A model generated the notes under the pieces. It was not told the origin of the DNA. It worked only from the letters and a program-made list of their open reading frames with translations, and made no database searches. This document shows, piece after piece, positions 55,056 to 63,869 of a DNA stretch of 64,000 nt. Position 1 is the stretch's first letter; every line of letters starts with the position of its first letter. The position numbers and the translations under genes are program-made. Origin of the DNA: JAWKUK01 sp041398605 (GTDB lineage Bacteria; Planctomycetota; UBA1135; GCA-002686595); NCBI GenBank assembly GCA_041398605.1, contig JAWKUK010000007.1:124001-188000 (forward strand), written 5' to 3'.

Positions 55056-56234
55056 TCACGGGCCCTCACCGCACTGCGCGGCGAGCACTTCCTTGGCGAG
55101 GATCAGCTTCTGGACCTCGCTCGTGCCCTCGTAGATGCGCAGCGCCCGGACGTCGCGCCACAGCGCCTCGACGATCGAGCCGCGCCGGACGCCGCTGCCG
55201 CCGTGGTGCTGCACCGCGCGGTCACAGATCCATGACGCGGTCTCGGTCGCGAACAGCTTTGCGCGCGCGACCTCGCTGCGCGCGGGCCGACCTGCGTCGA
55301 CCGCGCGCGCGGCCTCATCGACCAGCAGCTCCGCTGCGCGCAAGCGCGTGTCCATCTCAGCGAGGTCGAAGCGCAAGCCCTGGAACGAGCTCAGCGGGCG
55401 CCCGAACTGTTCGCGCTGGGTGAGGTGCGCCACTGACTCGTCCAAGGCCCGGCGCGCGAAGCCGCACGCGGCAGCGGCGACGCTGGTGCGGAATGTGCTC
55501 AATGTCCCAAAGGCCACCTCGATGCCGCGCCCGACCTCGCCGAGCACTGCCGCGTCAGGGACGTAGACGCCGTCGAAGAAGACGCGCCCGATCGGGTGCG
55601 GCGCAGTCACCTCGAAGCGCTCGACGGAGAGGCCAGGCGCAGTCGCGGGCACGTAGAACATCGTGGCGCCTTCACCCTCGCCCGGCGCGCCCGACGTACG
55701 CGCGAGGACCGTGTAGAAGTCCGCGATGCCTGCGTTCGTGATGTACGTCTTGTGGCCATGCAGCGTGTAACCGCCGCCGGGCGCCGGGCGCGCCTCCAGG
55801 GCGACACGCGCAAGGTCCGAGCCCGCGCCGTCCTCGGTCAACGCGAACGCGGCGACGCGCTCACCCCGCACGACCGCGGGCAGGACCTCATGCCTCAACG
55901 CGTCGCTGCCGCCGAGCGCGATGGCATAGGAGCCGAGGCCCTGCTCGACGAACACCACGTCGAGCATCCCGGAGGCATAAGCGAGCTCACAGCGCACGGC
56001 GCACAGCGCGCGGACCGAGACGCGCTCGTTGCTGGAGATCCCCTCGTTGTGCGCGCCCCCAAAGGCCTGTGGCACGGCCCATTGCAGCAGCTCTCCGCTC
56101 GCGAGCCGCGCGAGCGCGGCGCGTGCGGCGACATCCTCGCTGGCGATGTCGCGCGCCTCGAGCCCGTGAGCGTGCGTGCGCGCGAACGCTCGCGCGGAGG
56201 CCGTCAGCTCGTACAAGAGCGCGATGTGGTTCAT
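55056..56234 (-). CDS. Acyl-CoA dehydrogenase
   Basis: 392 residues. FAD enzyme of the ACAD family: AFALTEDGAGSDLARVALEA (FAD/acyl-CoA-binding), GHKTYITNAG, REQFGRPLSSFQGLRFDLAEM, and the C-terminal RALRIYEGTSEVQKLILAKE. In many ACADs the catalytic Glu is in the YEGTxE segment near the end, as here. It introduces the alpha-beta double bond in acyl-CoA or an aromatic/branched analogue. The start overlaps the hydratase stop (ATGA), so the two genes are co-translated. Confidence 0.92.
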   Translation of the reverse strand: MNHIALLYELTASARAFARTHAHGLEARDIASEDVAARAALARLASGELLQWAVPQAFGGAHNEGISSNERVSVRALCAVRCELAYASGMLDVVFVEQGLGSYAIALGGSDALRHEVLPAVVRGERVAAFALTEDGAGSDLARVALEARPAPGGGYTLHGHKTYITNAGIADFYTVLARTSGAPGEGEGATMFYVPATAPGLSVERFEVTAPHPIGRVFFDGVYVPDAAVLGEVGRGIEVAFGTLSTFRTSVAAAACGFARRALDESVAHLTQREQFGRPLSSFQGLRFDLAEMDTRLRAAELLVDEAARAVDAGRPARSEVARAKLFATETASWICDRAVQHHGGSGVRRGSIVEALWRDVRALRIYEGTSEVQKLILAKEVLAAQCGEGP

Positions 56235-57058
56235 GCTTGGCGCGCGGATGCGCTGTGGCCGGGCCAGTTCTTCACAAAGTCCTTCGGGCGTTTGGCGACG
56301 AACGCCTCGTAAGACTCGCGGTAGTCGGGGTGCTTCATGCACTCGGCCTGGACCCAGCCCTCCGCCTGCATCGCCTCTGCGAGCGACATGTGCGCCTCTG
56401 CGTTCAACATGCGCTTTGTCACGGCGAGGCCCATGCTGGGGCCACGCGAGAGGCGGCGCGCGACGTCGAACGCGCGCTCGAACAGCTCGTCGTCGGGGAC
56501 CACTTGGTTGTACAGGCCGATCTCGCGGGCGCGGGCCGCGTCGATGAACTCGCCGAGCATCAGGAGCTCCGACGCGTGCCCGAGCCCGACGATGCGCGGC
56601 AGGAGCCACGCTGCGCCCATGTCAGCGCCGGAGAGGCCGACCTGCGTGAAGAGGAAGGCGATCTTGGCGGACTCCGCCGCCACGCGGAGGTCCGCGGCGG
56701 CCGCCATGACGGCGCCTGCGCCGCACGTCGTGCCATTGAGCCCCGCGACGATCGGCTTCTCGAGCAAGCGCATGTTCTCGATCAGGTCGCACGTCATGCG
56801 CGTGAAGGCGCTCAGCGCTGCGTCCGAGACGCCGAAGAGCTTGCCGATGATGTCCTTGACGTCGCCGCCAGAACAAAACGCGCGCCCGGTACCGGTGAGC
56901 AGCACGGCGCGCACGCTGTCTCGGCTCCGCAGCGCGACGAACATGTCGCGCAGCTCGGCGTACGAGTCGAACGTCAAGGCGTTCAGGCGTTCGGGGCGAT
57001 CGAGCCGGACGATGCCGACGCCGTCGCGCTCTTCGAAACGGAAGTGCTCGGGCTTCAT
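56231..57058 (-). CDS. Enoyl-CoA hydratase/isomerase
   Basis: 275 residues from ATG 57058 (MKPEHFRF). Crotonase fold: RPERLNALTFDSY, CSGGDVKDI (oxyanion hole), NGTTCGAGAVMAAAADLRV (second oxyanion residue). The usual second catalytic Glu position reads GLSGADMGAAW, with Asp instead of Glu, so hydratase, isomerase or another crotonase activity is possible. It overlaps the acyl-CoA dehydrogenase gene and leads a small operon with the ferredoxin. Confidence 0.88.
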   Translation of the reverse strand: MKPEHFRFEERDGVGIVRLDRPERLNALTFDSYAELRDMFVALRSRDSVRAVLLTGTGRAFCSGGDVKDIIGKLFGVSDAALSAFTRMTCDLIENMRLLEKPIVAGLNGTTCGAGAVMAAAADLRVAAESAKIAFLFTQVGLSGADMGAAWLLPRIVGLGHASELLMLGEFIDAARAREIGLYNQVVPDDELFERAFDVARRLSRGPSMGLAVTKRMLNAEAHMSLAEAMQAEGWVQAECMKHPDYRESYEAFVAKRPKDFVKNWPGHSASARQA

Positions 57059-57100
57059 AGAGGTCCCAGAGTGTAACCGCCGCGCCATAGGGCGCGCAGG

Positions 57101-58780
57101 TCAGCGCCGCGCGCTGCGCCAGATGGAAACGAGAACGACAATTCCAAGGGCGGCCGCGGAGAGGAAGCTCAAGAGCGCGAATGCAGGGAGCCCGAAGACC
57201 TTCGGCCCGCTGTCCACTGTCAGGGCGATCGACGTCCCGATGATCAACGCAGAGGTCACGAGGCCCATCGTCAAGCGGTTCGCGCCGCGGTCAAGGCGCA
57301 CGCCGAAGTCGTCGAGGTGCCGCAGCTCGAGCTCGAGCCGTAGCCGCCCGCGCCGGGCCTTGGAGAGGAGCTCGCGGAGGTCGCGCGGCGCCTCGCTGGC
57401 GAGCGCGCCGAGGTCGTGCGCCCCACGGACGAGCGCGCGCCGCCATGAGCCGCGGTCACGCACGAGGCGCTGGACGAAGGGCCGGACGCGCTCCGTCAGG
57501 TCGAACGCGGGGTCCAATTGCCGCCCGACTCCGTCGAGGAGCAGCAGAACGCGGAGCAAGCTCGCGACGTCCGTGGGCAGATAGAGCCCGTTCTCGCGCA
57601 CGACGTCGAGCACGTCGTGCAGCACCTCGCTCATGCGGACCTCGTTGAGCGGCGCGCCGTGATAGCGGTCGATCAAGCCGCGCGCGTCGGACGCGAGCTG
57701 GTCCTGATCCACGGCGTCCTCGTCCTCCGTCCAGCCCAAGAGCGCGTCAACGACGGCGCGTTCATCGCGCTTCAGCGCGCCTGCCAAGAGGGCGACGAAC
57801 TCGCCGCGCCGGGCCTCGCTGAGCCGCCCGACCATGCCACAATCAATGAGGCCGAGGCGCCCGTCGGGCAAGAGGATGAGGTTGCCTGGGTGCGGGTCGG
57901 CGTGAAAGAAGCCGTCGACGAACACCATGTTGAGCAAGGCATCGGCGCCCGCTCGCGCGAGCGCAGGCCCATCGACGCCCGCCGGCTCACCTGTCGTCAG
58001 CCACTTGCCCACGGACGTACCAGGCAGGAAGTCGACCACGAGCAGCCGCTCGCAGGTCCAGTCATCGTAGACCCCGGGGACGACGACGCCTTGTTGCTCG
58101 GCGAGCTGCCGAGCGAGCTGCAGCGTGTTGCGCGCTTCGACGCCCAGGTCGAGCTCGTCCCGCAAGGTCCGCCCGAAGGCGCGCACGAGCTTCTTGGGGC
58201 GGTAGCGGCGCAGGTCAGGGAGCTCCGCCTCGACGACCTCGGCGAGCCGCGCCAAGAGCCTCAGGTCCGCTTCGACGACCGCGCGGATATCGGGGCGACG
58301 CACCTTCAGCACGACCTCCTCGCCCGTCGCGAGCGTCGCGCGGTGCACCTGCGCGATCGAGCCCGCAGCGAGCGGCGTCGGGTCGATCGAAGGCCAAAGC
58401 TCGCGCGGCGGCGCGCCGAGGTCCTCCTCGAGCTGGGCGGCCACGGCGTCCCAAGCGACGGGTTCGACCTCCTCTTGCAACTTCGAGAGCTCGGTGACCC
58501 AGTCTTCAGGCACGAGGTCCGCGCGGCTCGCGAGGAGCTGCCCGAACTTCACGAACGTAGGGCCGAGCTCTTCGAACGCAGCGCGCACACGCTCGGCAGT
58601 CGTCAGCTGCCCAGCGTGCTGGACGGCCTCCCACCGGAGCACCCGCCCTGCCGGCTCCAAGACGCGCGTGAGCCCGAGGGACCGCACGAGGTCCCCGAGC
58701 CCATGCCGAATGAGCACGGACGCAATGTCCTGCAACCGACCGAGGTCGCGCGCCGCGGAGAGGACATCGAGGACGGACAT
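57101..58780 (-). CDS. ABC1/UbiB-family atypical kinase
   Basis: 559 residues from ATG 58780 (MSVLDVLSAARDLGRL). UbiB/ADCK signature: PTFVKFGQLLASRADLVP (KxGQ), LAAGSIAQVHRA (Ala-rich loop), VVLKVRRPDI, FFHADPHPGNLILL and LIDCGMVGRL. Two hydrophobic helices end the protein (GLVTSALIIGTSIALT, LPAFALLSFLSAAALGIVV). These proteins support ubiquinone or lipid synthesis, probably as ATPases. ATG 58795 or 58792 could also serve. The neighbouring hydratase gene is only 43 bp downstream. Confidence 0.92.
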   Translation of the reverse strand: MSVLDVLSAARDLGRLQDIASVLIRHGLGDLVRSLGLTRVLEPAGRVLRWEAVQHAGQLTTAERVRAAFEELGPTFVKFGQLLASRADLVPEDWVTELSKLQEEVEPVAWDAVAAQLEEDLGAPPRELWPSIDPTPLAAGSIAQVHRATLATGEEVVLKVRRPDIRAVVEADLRLLARLAEVVEAELPDLRRYRPKKLVRAFGRTLRDELDLGVEARNTLQLARQLAEQQGVVVPGVYDDWTCERLLVVDFLPGTSVGKWLTTGEPAGVDGPALARAGADALLNMVFVDGFFHADPHPGNLILLPDGRLGLIDCGMVGRLSEARRGEFVALLAGALKRDERAVVDALLGWTEDEDAVDQDQLASDARGLIDRYHGAPLNEVRMSEVLHDVLDVVRENGLYLPTDVASLLRVLLLLDGVGRQLDPAFDLTERVRPFVQRLVRDRGSWRRALVRGAHDLGALASEAPRDLRELLSKARRGRLRLELELRHLDDFGVRLDRGANRLTMGLVTSALIIGTSIALTVDSGPKVFGLPAFALLSFLSAAALGIVVLVSIWRSARR

Positions 58781-58847
58781 GAGGCCGCCCATCATGACAC
58801 TCTTCACACTCTTCGGCACATGCGCGCGGCTCAGACCCGTGAATGCA

Positions 58848-58887
58848 CGCGCGCCCGCGCCCCGCAGCTGCGGAGCGCGGGCGCGCG
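58848..58887. terminator. GC-rich hairpin terminator
   Basis: 13-bp perfect outer arms (cgcgcgcccgcgc / gcgcgggcgcgcg) around the palindrome ccgcagctgcgg. Located 39 bp past the stop of the leftward beta-helix gene and before the ABC1 gene, so it likely ends the beta-helix transcript. No U-run. Confidence 0.65.
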
Positions 58888-58925
58888 GCCCCCTCGCCTG
58901 CGTCGCAGGAGGGTCCGGGCCCCGA

Positions 58926-60674
58926 TCAGCGGAACGTGATCGAGGCGCCGTCCGTGAAGTTCGACGTCGGGAAGCCGAGGACCTGGTCGCGGTACCAGGC
59001 CTGGAAGTTCCACGTCTCGCCCGCCTGAGCGGCGACCACGCCGTTCGGCTGAGGCAGCGCGACCACATCGAGCACGAGGCTGAACGTGCCCGCCGCGCCC
59101 GAGTTTTGGATCTGGCCCGGCCCGACGTAGCGACCGATCGCGCCGCCGAGGCAGAGGTTGCCGGTGCTGCCGCCCGGGTTCGCCACGAAGCCTTGCGCGC
59201 GGCTCGTCAGGAAGAAGCCGTTGCTGTTCGCCGGAAGCGAGGTCGCGACGAGGGTCACGTCGTTGTCGACGAGGGCCTCCGAGCCCACCGCGTCGAGGCG
59301 GCCGACGAGCGCGCTGGAGTTCGTGTTCGCGCTGCAGAACACCGCGCCGATGTTCGTCGTGTACTCGTGGGCGCCAATATCCACGACGGGCGCCGAGCCG
59401 ATGCCCGTGTCCGGGACCGTCGGCGCGTCGAACATGCGCCGACGCCCAAGGAAGTCCCCCATGATGCCCGCCGGGACCCCGCTGTTGTTGCCCGCATCGA
59501 TCGCCGGCGAGGTCGGAAGGAGCGAGAAGTCGCGCGTCGCAACGTCAGTCAACTGCGGGTCGAGGGCGACGTTCCCCGCGCCCGTGTACCCGAACTCAAC
59601 GATCGAGTACGTCACGGACGTGCCGGCGCTGACCTGTGCGGCGGAGGTCTGGGCGCCGCCCGCTGCGCTGTTGTCCCAGAAGATGCAGTTGATCACGCTC
59701 GGGTTGCCGCCCGAGTTTGCGAGGCCACCACCCGAGCTCGAACCCGTCGCGCGGTTTCCGACGATCGTGCAGTTCCGCAGCTGAGTGTTGCCGCCGGATC
59801 CGATCCAGAGGCCGCCGCCCGCGCTCCCGCCGGTGGCGAGGTTGTCGTAGAAGATGCTGTTGGTGACGATGACGCCCGACGTCGCGAAGATCTCCAACGC
59901 GCCGGCGCGCGCCGCGCTGTTGCCCTCAAAGTAGCAGCGATCGAAGCGGACGGAGCCGGCGGTCGCGATATCAAACGCGCCGCCGAAGGACCCGCCGATG
60001 TTGTCGATAAAGCGGCAGTCCGTGAAGCGCGGCGCGGACGCGTTGATGTAGCCCGCCCCGCCGCCGAACGTGCAGCGGTTCGCGATGAACTCGCAGCTGC
60101 GGATGGTCGGGCTGACCCCGCCGATGATCAAGATGCCGGCGCCGCGGTCGTTGCTGCTGCCGCCGCCGTTCGCGTTCCCGCCGCGCACGACGAAGCCGTC
60201 GAGGACCGCGGTCGAGTTCGTGCCCGCGGTCCGAACGACGTGATAGCTGTTGTCGTTGAACAGGTTGCTGGCGTCGTCGCCGAGGAGGTCGCCGTCGAGG
60301 ACGCTCGGCGCAGCGCCAAAGGCGGGCCGCTCCGCGAGGCTCGCCTCGCCGCCGGAGAAGCCGCCGTAGAGCTCGACCCCGTTCTGGAGGTTGAAGGACT
60401 GCGCGCGAGCGGTGCCCGAGGTCGGCCGGTAGCGGCCGTCTGCCACGAAGACCATGTCACCGGAGACGGTGGTCAAGAGCGCGGCGCTGAGCCCGTCGAC
60501 GCCCTGATAGGCGTCAGCCCAGCTCGTGCCATCTCCGAGGCCGGTCGTCAAGTTGGCGTCGACGTAGATGATGTCGGCGAGCGCGCTAGGCGCGCTAGCC
60601 AAGGCGCCGAGCGAGAGGGCTCCGAATGAAAGGGCGGGGGTGCGCAAGGAGCGCAGGCGCTGGAGAAAGGTCAT
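58926..60674 (-). CDS. Secreted right-handed beta-helix protein with C-terminal FQAWYRD module
   Basis: 582 residues. A signal peptide (GALSLGALASAPSALAD) leads to a right-handed parallel beta-helix (about 60-420: FVVRGGNANGGGSSNDRG, SCEFIANRCTFGGGAGY, NCTIVGNRATGSSSGGG). Features of the choice-of-anchor Q layout are seen (DPQLTDVATRDFSLLPTSPAIDAGN). The last ~125 residues are the shared module: CSANTNSSA, GFFLTSRAQGF, NLCLGGAIGRYVGPGQ, FQAWYRD, SNFTDG. It probably acts outside the cell on polysaccharide or as a structural protein; no lyase catalytic residues can be assigned. Confidence 0.88.
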   Translation of the reverse strand: MTFLQRLRSLRTPALSFGALSLGALASAPSALADIIYVDANLTTGLGDGTSWADAYQGVDGLSAALLTTVSGDMVFVADGRYRPTSGTARAQSFNLQNGVELYGGFSGGEASLAERPAFGAAPSVLDGDLLGDDASNLFNDNSYHVVRTAGTNSTAVLDGFVVRGGNANGGGSSNDRGAGILIIGGVSPTIRSCEFIANRCTFGGGAGYINASAPRFTDCRFIDNIGGSFGGAFDIATAGSVRFDRCYFEGNSAARAGALEIFATSGVIVTNSIFYDNLATGGSAGGGLWIGSGGNTQLRNCTIVGNRATGSSSGGGLANSGGNPSVINCIFWDNSAAGGAQTSAAQVSAGTSVTYSIVEFGYTGAGNVALDPQLTDVATRDFSLLPTSPAIDAGNNSGVPAGIMGDFLGRRRMFDAPTVPDTGIGSAPVVDIGAHEYTTNIGAVFCSANTNSSALVGRLDAVGSEALVDNDVTLVATSLPANSNGFFLTSRAQGFVANPGGSTGNLCLGGAIGRYVGPGQIQNSGAAGTFSLVLDVVALPQPNGVVAAQAGETWNFQAWYRDQVLGFPTSNFTDGASITFR

Positions 60675-60817
60675 CGTGCGGCCGTAAGGCGGGATCCGTG
60701 GAGAATTTGGGCTCCTGAAGCGATCCTAGGAGCGACGCGTGAACGGGGTAGATTACCACCCGGCGGCGCGACGGTCGCTATGCGCATGGGCCAGCGTGCC
60801 CCCGATTGGGATCGACC

Positions 60818-61273
60818 TCAGCGCGCCGCGGTCGCTTCGATCTCGACGAGCGCGCCCTCTTCGAGCAGGTCGGCGACTTGCACGAGCGCCATCGCGGGAA
60901 AGTGCTTGCCAAAGACCTCGCGGTAGGCGGCGCCGACGTCACGCAGCGAAGCGAGGTAGCGCTGCTTGTCCGTGACGTAGATCGTGAGGCGCGCGACATG
61001 GCGCGGCTCGGCGCCAGCGGCGCGTACGACGTCGGCGACGTTCTGCAAGGCCTGGCGGAACTGGGCGCCGAAGTCGCCAGCGCCGACGAGCCTCTGCTGC
61101 GCATCCCAAGCGATCTGGCCGGCGACGAAGACGAGCTCGGACGCGCCTCGCACTCGCATTCCATTCGAGTACCCGCGGGGCGTCGCCCAACCCGCAGGCG
61201 CGACGGGCTCGAGGGACGGGGCGCTTTGCGCCTCCGCCCCTTGACTTCTACGGTTCGAATCCTGGTCCTTCAT
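60818..61273 (-). CDS. RidA/YjgF-family protein
   Basis: 151 residues. GWATPRGYSNGM, LVFVAGQIAWD, FRQALQNVADVVRAAGA and the C-terminal VEIEATAA match RidA-like proteins, which hydrolyse enamine/imine intermediates. The typical catalytic Arg around residue 105 region appears as HVARLTIYVTDKQRYL. Upstream codons (MKDQDSNRR...) are not conserved, so translation could begin a little later. It follows the SDR gene by 47 bp on the same strand. Confidence 0.88.
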   Translation of the reverse strand: MKDQDSNRRSQGAEAQSAPSLEPVAPAGWATPRGYSNGMRVRGASELVFVAGQIAWDAQQRLVGAGDFGAQFRQALQNVADVVRAAGAEPRHVARLTIYVTDKQRYLASLRDVGAAYREVFGKHFPAMALVQVADLLEEGALVEIEATAAR

Positions 61274-61320
61274 TGCGGCTCAAACGCTGGATCCATGCAT
61301 CGGTCCCGCTGCGGGGAAGA

Positions 61321-62139
61321 TCAACGGGGCGGAAACGGAACGCCCTCTTCGACGATCCGCGGCTCGCCGCCGTCGAGCTCGACGACGACCCCGCTGCGGT
61401 CTCCGAGGAGGAGGTCGCGCACGGCGAGCGCGACCTCTTCGCAGGTCACGAGGCGCCCGCCAGGGTTCATCTGCGCGAGCGAGGCGTAGGTCTCTTCGGA
61501 GGACCGCCCTGTCTTGTCCATGATGTTCTGGACGCTCGTCGCGGTCATCGGCGAATCAACGTAGTGTGGGCAGACCGCGGAGACGCCGACGTGCTCGCGG
61601 GCGAGCTCGAGCGCCGCGCTGCGCGTCCAACCGAGCAGCGCGTGTTTGGTCGACGCGTAGCCCGAGACATAGGGATAGCCGCGCAGCGCGGCGGAGCTCG
61701 CGATCTGGACGACCTGCCCGCCGCCAGCCTCGCGCATCGACGCGAGACAGGCATCGAAGCAGCGGATCGCGCCGAAGAAGTTGACCTCGAACAAACGCCG
61801 GATGAGCGCGGGCGTGTCCGGAGCGTCCAGCTTGCAGCTCTGCGCGATGCCCGCGTTGTTGACGAGCCATGTGATGGGGCCGGCCTTCAGCAAGGCCTCC
61901 CCGACCGCCTCTTGGACGTCCGGGCCCTTCACCACATCGAGCCGGACCGCAAAGGCGCGGCCGCCGAGCTCGCGCAGCTCGGCGCACAGCGCTTCGGCCT
62001 TCACGCGATTCCGCGCCCCGGCGACGACCGTAGCCCCAGCCTGCGCGAGGGCGCGGCAAGTGGCCTCACCGATGCCGCCGGTCGCGCCTGTGACAAAGGC
62101 CACAGGGGCCCCACCGTGGTCGTCCTGCCGGGTGTTCAT
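61321..62139 (-). CDS. Short-chain dehydrogenase/reductase
   Basis: 272 residues from ATG 62139. Classical SDR: AFVTGATGGIGEATCRAL, LVNNAGIAQS, IASSAALRG, catalytic YASTK. Overall similarity is to 3-hydroxyacyl or 3-hydroxybutyrate dehydrogenases. It probably reduces or oxidises a 3-hydroxyacyl or ketone substrate with NAD(P). It is divergent from the OYE gene across a 110-bp gap and followed by RidA, whose function could be to remove a reactive product. Confidence 0.88.
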   Translation of the reverse strand: MNTRQDDHGGAPVAFVTGATGGIGEATCRALAQAGATVVAGARNRVKAEALCAELRELGGRAFAVRLDVVKGPDVQEAVGEALLKAGPITWLVNNAGIAQSCKLDAPDTPALIRRLFEVNFFGAIRCFDACLASMREAGGGQVVQIASSAALRGYPYVSGYASTKHALLGWTRSAALELAREHVGVSAVCPHYVDSPMTATSVQNIMDKTGRSSEETYASLAQMNPGGRLVTCEEVALAVRDLLLGDRSGVVVELDGGEPRIVEEGVPFPPR

Positions 62140-62249
62140 GCTGGACAGGGTACGGTCCGCCGCGGCCCGCCACGAGGATTCGCCATTGCACTTGGGAGGA
62201 CAGGACGCATGCCGGCGCAAGACCCGGCGGGCGTTAGCATCGTGAACAC

Positions 62250-63704
62250 GTGAAATACTCGCTCCCTGATCATCCATGGCCCACCAAAGAGGCCGCCGCG
62301 CGGAGCCGTCTCTACACGCCGCTCGAGGTCGGCCCCATGACCGTCGCGACCCGCGCCTGGGTGCCGGCGATGGTGCCGTGGCGCTCGAACGAGGACGGGG
62401 ACGTCACGCCAGAGGTGCTCGATTGGTACGGGCGGTTCGCCGACGGGCGCCCTGGGGTGCTCGTCGTCGAAGCGACGGGGATCCGCGACGTCCCCTCTGG
62501 GCCGCTGCTGCGGATCGGCCACGACCGCTGCCTCCCGGGGCTTCGGCGGCTGACAGAGCTGGTGCGAGAGCGCAGCGGCGGCGAGACACGGGTGCTGATC
62601 CAGATCATCGACTTCCTACGCATCCGGCGCCGCCCCGAGCCTGCGCGCTACTTTGCGGAGTACTTGGCCGTGCGCCCGGAGCACGGGGACGCGCTGGTTC
62701 GCGCCGGGCGCCTCGACGCTGACCGGTCACATGACGCCGCCGCGATCCGCAGCGCGCTGGCAGCGGTCGAGCCAAGCGAATGGTCGCGGTATCTCTCCGA
62801 GCGCGAACTCGACGACCTCCAGCGCGGCGCGCGCGAGCGCGTCACCGACACGCATCTCCCCCACATCGCGGCGCTGCCACGGGTCCTCCCCGGGCTGTTT
62901 GCTGCCGCCGCGCAGCGCGCGGAGGCAGCCGGCTTCGACGGCGTGGAGCTGCACTACGCGCACGCCTACACGATGGCCTCGTTCTTGTCGGCGAGGAACG
63001 ACCGCTCGGACGGCTACGGCGGCTCGCTCGACGGCCGCATCCGCTTGCCGCTCGAAGTCGCGCGCGCCGTGCGCGAGCGCGTCTCGCGGCGCTTCGTGGT
63101 CGGCTGTCGGGTCCTGGCTGACGAGGTGATCTCGGGCGGGACGACGCCGAGCGAAGCCGTTTGGTTCGCGACGCAGCTCGGCGCGGCAGGCCTCGACTTC
63201 ATCTCGACGAGCAAGGGCGGCAAGTTCGAGGACGCGAAGCAGCCACGCATCGGCGCTGCCGCGTATCCCTACACCGGCGAGAGCGGCCACGAGTGCATGC
63301 CGACGGTGCGCATCGGTGCACCGGGGCCGTTCGGGCGGAACCTCCCGCTCGCGCGGCGGCTGCGTGACGCCCTGCGCCAGGCCGGGCTCGCGACGCCAGT
63401 CGTCGGCTGCGGCGGAATCGGGACGTTTGCGGAGGCCGAGGGCGCGCTTCAGCGCGGCGACTGCGACCTCGTTGGCGCAGCGCGCCAGTCACTCGCGGAC
63501 CCTGACTGGTGGCGCAAGGTGCGTGAGGGGCGCGGCGCGGAGGTGCGCCGCTGCATCTACACGAACTACTGCGAAGGCCTCGACCAGAGCCACAAGGAAG
63601 TCACTTGTCAGCTTTGGGACCGAGCGGACGTGGCGCTGGAAGCGCGCCACTGCGGACGGGTCTGGGCGCACGATGGGAAGCGCCGGCTGATCGCGCCGCC
63701 GTGA
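62250..63704 (+). CDS. NADH:flavin oxidoreductase (OYE family) with an incomplete Cys motif
   Basis: 484 residues from GTG 62250. An Old Yellow Enzyme/2,4-dienoyl-CoA-reductase-type barrel: LYTPLEVGPMTV, GFDGVELHYAHAYTMASFLS, RNDRSDGYGGSLDGRIRL, PVVGCGGIG and LVGAARQSLADPDW. FMN is the expected cofactor. Near the C-terminus, RRCIYTNYCEGLDQ and VTCQLWDR recall the 4Fe-4S ligand region of dienoyl-CoA reductase but with the second Cys replaced by Thr, and no C-terminal FAD domain follows. It probably reduces an enone or dienoyl compound. Confidence 0.9.
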   Translation: MKYSLPDHPWPTKEAAARSRLYTPLEVGPMTVATRAWVPAMVPWRSNEDGDVTPEVLDWYGRFADGRPGVLVVEATGIRDVPSGPLLRIGHDRCLPGLRRLTELVRERSGGETRVLIQIIDFLRIRRRPEPARYFAEYLAVRPEHGDALVRAGRLDADRSHDAAAIRSALAAVEPSEWSRYLSERELDDLQRGARERVTDTHLPHIAALPRVLPGLFAAAAQRAEAAGFDGVELHYAHAYTMASFLSARNDRSDGYGGSLDGRIRLPLEVARAVRERVSRRFVVGCRVLADEVISGGTTPSEAVWFATQLGAAGLDFISTSKGGKFEDAKQPRIGAAAYPYTGESGHECMPTVRIGAPGPFGRNLPLARRLRDALRQAGLATPVVGCGGIGTFAEAEGALQRGDCDLVGAARQSLADPDWWRKVREGRGAEVRRCIYTNYCEGLDQSHKEVTCQLWDRADVALEARHCGRVWAHDGKRRLIAPP

Positions 63705-63740
63705 GCCGCACGCCGCTGGTCGCGATGTCCAGGTGGTGCA

Positions 63741-63813
63741 GTGGCGTCGGCTGGTTGCGCTGCGAGGGTTAGGCACGGGGCCCAACCCTCGCAGCGCAAC
63801 CAGCCGACGCCAC
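63741..63813. terminator. 30-bp perfect inverted repeat between convergent genes
   Basis: Arms 63741-63770 and 63784-63813 are exact reverse complements of 30 bases, with a 13-nt loop. It lies between the OYE gene (rightward) and the partial leftward gene, so bidirectional termination is the simplest reading. A small mobile or regulatory element is possible because of its length. Confidence 0.7.
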
Positions 63814-63869
63814 CTGGTGGAAGCGTGCTCGCCCGCGTCCCACCTGCCGGTGCATGATGCGGATCAGGG

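Noticed and set aside
61195..61273. ggttcgaatcctggtcc resembling a tRNA T-arm
   Set aside because: The T-stem does not pair, no D- or anticodon stem is seen, and the bases are the first codons of the RidA gene.
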